Below, piece by piece: positions 38,024 through 41,255 of a DNA stretch of 41,255 nucleotides. The number at the start of each line of letters is the position of its first letter. The stretch's first letter is position 1. The stretch is taken from positions 1 to 41,255 of the forward strand of contig DASXCO010000109.1 in the NCBI GenBank assembly GCA_036491125.1, read 5' to 3'. The position numbers and the translations under genes are program-made. The notes below the pieces were generated by a model, which was not told the DNA's origin, did no database searches, and worked only from the letters and a program-made list of their open reading frames with translations. Source of the stretch: Acidimicrobiales bacterium. Lineage in GTDB: Bacteria; Actinomycetota; Acidimicrobiia; Acidimicrobiales; AC-9.

Positions 38024-39301
38024 CTATCCGCTCGAGGCCGCGTGGGCGAGGGCCTCGTCCCACGATGCACGCTCGCTCAGCAGCCGGCGGTACGCCATGA
38101 GGGGGCGGGGCGAGCTGAACGCCAGCGCGGCACTGAGCCGGCCCCTGTGCCCGTAGAGGGCAACGAAACGACGCTCCTCGACCGAGCCCCGGACCACCTG
38201 GACCTCGTCGCCCGGCCGCGGGTGGCCGACCAGCTGGATCTTCGTGTCGTACTGGTCCGACCAGAAGTACGGCACCGGGGCGTAGGCCTGCCCGCCACCC
38301 GGTCCGGCGAGCAGGTTCTGCGCCGCCACCACGCCCTGATCGGATGCGTTCGTCCAGTGCTCGACGCGCATCTCCTCCTCGAACAGCGGGTTGTGCCACC
38401 GAGCCACGTCGCCAGCGGCGTAGACACCCGGGGCGCCGGCGGCGCAACGCTCGTCGCAGACCACGCCGTTGTTGATCGACAGCCCTGAGGAGTCCAGCCA
38501 GGACGTGTTGGGCGTCACCCCCACGCCCACCACCACCACGTCGGCCTCGATGGCGGACCCGTCGGCCAGCCACACCTGCTCGACTCGTCCGTTGCCGTCG
38601 AATCCGGCGACCGCGGTGTCGCACCGGAGGTCCACCCCATGATCACGATGCAGCTCGCCGCACACGCCGCCGATCGCTTCGCCCAGCCCGTTGGCGAGGG
38701 GCACGGGCAGCGCCTCGAGGAGGGTCACATCGAGGCCACGCGAGCGCGCCGTCGCCGCCACCTCCGAGCCGATGAAGCCGGCACCGACAACGACCACCCG
38801 AGCCCCCTTCTCGAAGGCACGCCGAAGGCTCAGGCAGTCCTCGAGGGTCCGCAGCACGTGGACGCCGTCCAGGTCGGGCGTGTCGGGCAGGTGGCGGGGC
38901 CTCGCTCCGGTGGCGACGAGGAGACCGTCGAAGCCGAGGCGGGTCCCGCCGTGGAGCACCACCACCCGCTCGTCGAGGTCGAGGTCGGTCGCCGTGTGGC
39001 CGAGATGAGCCTCGACGTCGAGGGCGGCAAAGTCGTCCTCGTCCTCGAGCCAGATGCGGTCGGCCTCCCACGCACCGGCCAACACCTGCTTCGAGAGCGG
39101 CGGCCGGTCGTAGGGGAGGTGCTCCTCGGCACCGACCAGATGGAGGCGACCGTCGTAGCCGGCCCGGCGGAGCGTCTCCACCGCCCGCAGGCCGGCCAGA
39201 GACGCACCGACGACGACGATCGTCCCGAGCGCCCCGCCGCCCCGGGAAGCCGGCGCATCGGCACTGCCGGCTCGGGAAGCCGGCGCGACTGATGATCCCA
39301 T
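38024..39301 (-). CDS. FAD-dependent ferredoxin reductase-like oxidoreductase
   Basis: A 425-residue flavoprotein of the putidaredoxin/rhodocoxin/BphA4 reductase group, which passes electrons from NAD(P)H to a ferredoxin for a P450 or dioxygenase. FAD motif VVVGASLAGLRAVETLR, EEHLPYDRPPLSKQ, LLVATGARPR, NAD motif VVVGAGFIGSEVAATAR, the second FAD segment VYAAGDVARWHNP and the C-terminal reductase domain are all seen. No ferredoxin or oxygenase gene is adjacent. The first 26 residues, including APASR twice, arise from a repeat; no other start is available. A TAGGGT box is 9 bases upstream of the ATG. Confidence 0.9.
   Translation of the reverse strand: MGSSVAPASRAGSADAPASRGGGALGTIVVVGASLAGLRAVETLRRAGYDGRLHLVGAEEHLPYDRPPLSKQVLAGAWEADRIWLEDEDDFAALDVEAHLGHTATDLDLDERVVVLHGGTRLGFDGLLVATGARPRHLPDTPDLDGVHVLRTLEDCLSLRRAFEKGARVVVVGAGFIGSEVAATARSRGLDVTLLEALPVPLANGLGEAIGGVCGELHRDHGVDLRCDTAVAGFDGNGRVEQVWLADGSAIEADVVVVGVGVTPNTSWLDSSGLSINNGVVCDERCAAGAPGVYAAGDVARWHNPLFEEEMRVEHWTNASDQGVVAAQNLLAGPGGGQAYAPVPYFWSDQYDTKIQLVGHPRPGDEVQVVRGSVEERRFVALYGHRGRLSAALAFSSPRPLMAYRRLLSERASWDEALAHAASSG
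39243..39286. repeat. REP-like element inside the start of a flavoprotein gene
   Basis: CGGGAAGCCGGCGC occurs twice (39243-39256 and 39273-39286) with a 30-base period. The second copy makes a hairpin with arms GCCGGCT and AGCCGGC around the CGGGA loop, the loop of the elements at 23479 and 36109. The repeat is translated in frame as APASR twice at the N-terminus of the protein that starts at 39301. Confidence 0.6.
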
Positions 39302-39310
39302 CGGGCCGGC

Positions 39311-39316
39311 ACCCTA
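39311..39316 (-). promoter_or_regulatory. -10 box (TAGGGT) of the ferredoxin reductase-like gene
   Basis: TAGGGT ends 9 bases before the ATG at 39301, a leaderless-type spacing. Confidence 0.4.
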
Positions 39317-39338
39317 GCGTCGGGCGCCGAACGTCAGA

Positions 39339-40148
39339 TCACGAGGGCGTGATCTTGCCGTCGGTGGGGATGGAATCGTGCTGGCCGTTCTCTGTCGAGG
39401 GGCCGTTCTCTGTCGAGGAGCTGGCCTCCGCGTGTCCCGGACCGATGGCGCCGGCCGGCGCCTCGGCTCGATCGAGCGAGGGGGGTGCGCCCTGGGCGGC
39501 CCGCAGTGCCGTCTCGTAGTCGACCGTGGCGGCGTACAGCGCCTCGTCCTGCTCGCGCGTCGCTTCCCGCAGCTCCTCCGCCCGGCCCCGGGCGGCGGCG
39601 TCGAGAGACGCCTCGTAGGTCTTGGTGGCGTCGCGCACGGTCTCGGCTCGCGACTTGCTGGCATTCCTCATGGCCTCGGCCCGGGCAAGGGCCGCCTGTC
39701 GCACCGTAGCCGCCCGAGTGATCGCGCTCACCGCCGCCGTCTCGGCCGCACGCAACGCCTCCTCGTTGGCCGCCTGGGCCGCCACCATCTCCGCTTCGTA
39801 CGCGTACTCGACGGCCTTGGTGGCCGATTCCTCCGCCGTTTCCAGCGCTTCCTGGTACCGGGTCTCGGCACGCCGTAGCGCCGCCGTCCGGTCCGCCTCG
39901 GCCCGCCGCACGGAACCGATGTGCTCGCCTGAGATCCGGCGCAGCGCGTCCGCCCGCGCGACCGTCGCGGCGCGCAGCGCCTCGGCCCGTGCGAGGGTCG
40001 CCACGCGCAGCGCTTCGGCCCGCTCGAGCTCGCTGTTGGCCACGTCCATCGTGGCGTGCATGGCCTTGTCGTACGCCTGGTCCGCAACCCGCAGGGCTTC
40101 TTCCTCGGCCTCCACGCCAGCGTCCAGGGGGATCACGTGCCTACCCAT
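39339..40148 (-). CDS. Alanine-rich coiled-coil protein
   Basis: A 269-residue, highly charged and Ala-rich protein with no signal peptide or membrane segment. Residues about 15-225 are almost wholly helical and built on an 11-residue period (ARAEALRAATV, ARADALRRISG, RRAETRYQEAL and similar), as in hendecad coiled coils, with a Ser/Gly/Pro tail (about 230-269) that repeats STENGPSTENG. The ATG at 40148 has GGAGG 6 bases upstream; the ATG at 40154 is too close to it. I do not recognise a family; filament-forming, scaffold or nucleoid-associated roles are possible. Its stop lies in a small hairpin (GATCACG/CGTGATC, 39337-39354). Confidence 0.75.
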   Translation of the reverse strand: MGRHVIPLDAGVEAEEEALRVADQAYDKAMHATMDVANSELERAEALRVATLARAEALRAATVARADALRRISGEHIGSVRRAEADRTAALRRAETRYQEALETAEESATKAVEYAYEAEMVAAQAANEEALRAAETAAVSAITRAATVRQAALARAEAMRNASKSRAETVRDATKTYEASLDAAARGRAEELREATREQDEALYAATVDYETALRAAQGAPPSLDRAEAPAGAIGPGHAEASSSTENGPSTENGQHDSIPTDGKITPS

Positions 40149-40160
40149 CGGCATCCTCCG

Positions 40161-40166
40161 GTTATC
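40161..40166 (-). promoter_or_regulatory. -10 box (GATAAC) of the coiled-coil gene
   Basis: GATAAC lies just upstream of the GGAGG site, allowing only a very short leader before the ATG at 40148. The region 40167-40361 otherwise shows only a TACCCT box (40300-40305) that may serve the plus-strand zinc-ribbon gene. Confidence 0.35.
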
Positions 40167-40361
40167 GCCCACAACACCAGAATGCCCGGTTCGGGCCGAC
40201 GCATCTACCCGAACGCGAGATTCCCCCGGCGTCCTCGGCGACCGACCGGCCGACCGGCACGACCAGGAATGGTCACCCCCAGGCCCCCGCGTCACGCGGT
40301 ACCCTGCACGCCGACGGGTGCTTGGAGCGGGGCAACCCCTGTCGAGGAAAGGTGTTGAGTC

Positions 40362-40898
40362 ATGCCTTACTGCGGCCGATGTGGGCATGAGGTGCCCTCG
40401 GAGTTTCGATTCTGTCCCCACTGCGGCGCCGACCTCGCGTCGCCGGGTGGCCCGGCGGTGGGCGGCGGTGGACCCAGCCCTGCAGGGGGCACGAGCGGCC
40501 CGAGCGGCATCAGCGGCATGAGCGGCGGGACCGGCGGTCCGGCCCCGGGCATGGGCACCGCCACGATGGCCGCCACGGCTACGAGAAATCCCCCTGCCGG
40601 ACCAGGCGGACCGGGTGGCCCGGGCGGGCCCAGCGGAGCCCCCGCGCCCCAGACCCAGCCGGTGATGGCGACGGCGACACCGCCGACCCACCGACACCGG
40701 GCGAGCATTGCTCCTGGCCTGTTTCTGGCCGCCGCCGGCTTCGTGATCGTCGGCTTCGCGTACGGGGCGCTCGCCTACGAGGCGTTCACGCATGTCACCC
40801 TGAACCTGACCCGCGGATCGACCGTCGGCTTCGGCGCCGGCTTTCTCGTCGTCGGGGTCGGGCTCGTGGTCCTCGCCGTGATGCGGGCACGCGAGTAG
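40362..40898 (+). CDS. Zinc-ribbon membrane protein
   Basis: A 178-residue protein. Residues 1-22 are a zinc ribbon with C4, C7, C18 and C21 (YCGRCGHEVP, FRFCPHCGADL). A low-complexity Gly/Pro/Ser linker with GGPGG and SGISGMSGG repeats follows to about residue 108, then two membrane helices (about 113-135 and 148-172). AGGAAAGG precedes the ATG. It diverges from the coiled-coil gene with 213 bases between them. The family is common in actinobacteria; the role is unknown. Confidence 0.8.
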   Translation: MPYCGRCGHEVPSEFRFCPHCGADLASPGGPAVGGGGPSPAGGTSGPSGISGMSGGTGGPAPGMGTATMAATATRNPPAGPGGPGGPGGPSGAPAPQTQPVMATATPPTHRHRASIAPGLFLAAAGFVIVGFAYGALAYEAFTHVTLNLTRGSTVGFGAGFLVVGVGLVVLAVMRARE

Positions 40899-40908
40899 TC
40901 GGGACCAG

Positions 40909-41255
40909 CTACGCGGCCAGGTGGGCCCCGACCGCCTCGATCAGCTCCTCGGGCTTCTCCAGGGGCAACAGGTGCGCAGCGCCGTCGATCTCCACCAGTC
41001 GAGCTCGGGAGATGCCGCGGGCGTAGGCCTCGGCGTGCGCGCCGGGCACGAGCGTGTCCTGCGCGCCGCGGACGATGAGCGTGGGCGAGGTCACGCGGTA
41101 GAGCCGGCGGGCCAGCTTGGGATCGTGCAGATAGGGATCCCAAGCCAACTTGGCCGTGGCGGCCATGGACTGGAGCAAGGGACGCAGAACCTCGAAGGGG
41201 ATCTCGACCTCGCTGGCCGCCATGATGTCCAGCTGGCTCATCATCTGGGCCATGG
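40909..41255 (-). CDS. Alpha/beta-hydrolase, 5' end outside window
   Basis: The C-terminal 115 or so residues of an alpha/beta-hydrolase. The segment VTSPTLIVRGAQDTLVPGAH carries the expected acid residue and EIDGAAHLLPLEKPEELIEAV the catalytic His. The nucleophile region would lie beyond the right edge, so an apparent Met near 41253 is internal. Substrate unknown. Confidence 0.8.
   Translation of the reverse strand, partial: MAQMMSQLDIMAASEVEIPFEVLRPLLQSMAATAKLAWDPYLHDPKLARRLYRVTSPTLIVRGAQDTLVPGAHAEAYARGISRARLVEIDGAAHLLPLEKPEELIEAVGAHLAA

Noticed and set aside
1-41255. CRISPR arrays, insertion sequences, tRNA or rRNA genes, prophage genes
   Set aside because: No regularly spaced repeats, transposase or integrase motifs, tRNA-like cloverleaf with conserved TTCGA arm, or rRNA segments were noticed in reading both strands; a dedicated tRNA and Rfam scan was not possible here.

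Overview
The window is a high-GC stretch of a chromosome from an actinobacterium, most likely an uncultured member of the Acidimicrobiia. This rests on the GC-rich third codon positions, many leaderless genes (a TANNNT-type -10 box 5 to 9 bases before GTG or ATG), and families common in that group: DUF222, DUF1707 with 2TM, SufU-type Fe-S assembly, AceE-type pyruvate dehydrogenase and FadE-like acyl-CoA dehydrogenases. It reads as core and housekeeping chromosome. I see no insertion sequence, prophage, CRISPR array, tRNA or rRNA gene.

Layout, left to right. 1-630: a DUF222 (HNH-endonuclease family) gene cut by the window edge. 740-4633 (-): a three-subunit molybdenum aldehyde oxidoreductase of the PaoABC type, followed in the same operon by an alkyltransferase-like DNA repair protein. 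4745-10342 (+): single genes (methyltransferase, HD-domain protein, DUF1707/2TM/cyclase, orphan ParA-like ATPase, a secreted nucleosidase-like protein and three unrecognised genes). 10284-15906: leucyl aminopeptidase and a cobalamin adenosyltransferase (-), divergent from B12-dependent methionine synthase MetH (+). 15918-21122 (-): dihydrolipoamide dehydrogenase, E2 acyltransferase, a LipB-LipA fusion and an SDR. 21188-26885: a LapA-domain protein (+), then aldo/keto reductase, SDR and the two hydantoinase/oxoprolinase subunits (-). 26896-31408: RNase HI (-), then AceE, an HhH-GPD protein and ThiE (+). 31412-34659 (-): a hydrolase, a compact small-peptide unit, two small membrane proteins and an acyl-CoA dehydrogenase. 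34710-37961 (+): an MBL-fold hydrolase and sufC, sufS, sufU. 38024-41255: a ferredoxin-reductase-like flavoprotein, an Ala-rich coiled-coil protein, a zinc-ribbon membrane protein and a partial hydrolase.

Functional links. AceE (E1), E2, E3 and both lipoate-making activities lie within 12 kb, so nearly the whole pyruvate dehydrogenase system and its cofactor supply are here. The cobalamin adenosyltransferase and MetH share an 83-bp divergent promoter region. The PaoABC-type operon passes from gene to gene by 4-base overlaps ATGA, GTGA and CTGA, the last implying a CTG start; thiE shows the same CTGA arrangement.

Most unusual points: (1) a compact minus-strand unit at 32249-32472 with its own -10 box, an exceptionally strong ribosome binding site, a short reading frame ending in TAG that continues as a protein-like peptide after a +1 shift, and a 13-bp perfect terminator-like hairpin; (2) the LipB-LipA fusion; (3) two likely CTG-initiated genes; (4) a dispersed REP-like palindrome family with a CGGGA loop, one example of which lies within the coding start of a flavoprotein.
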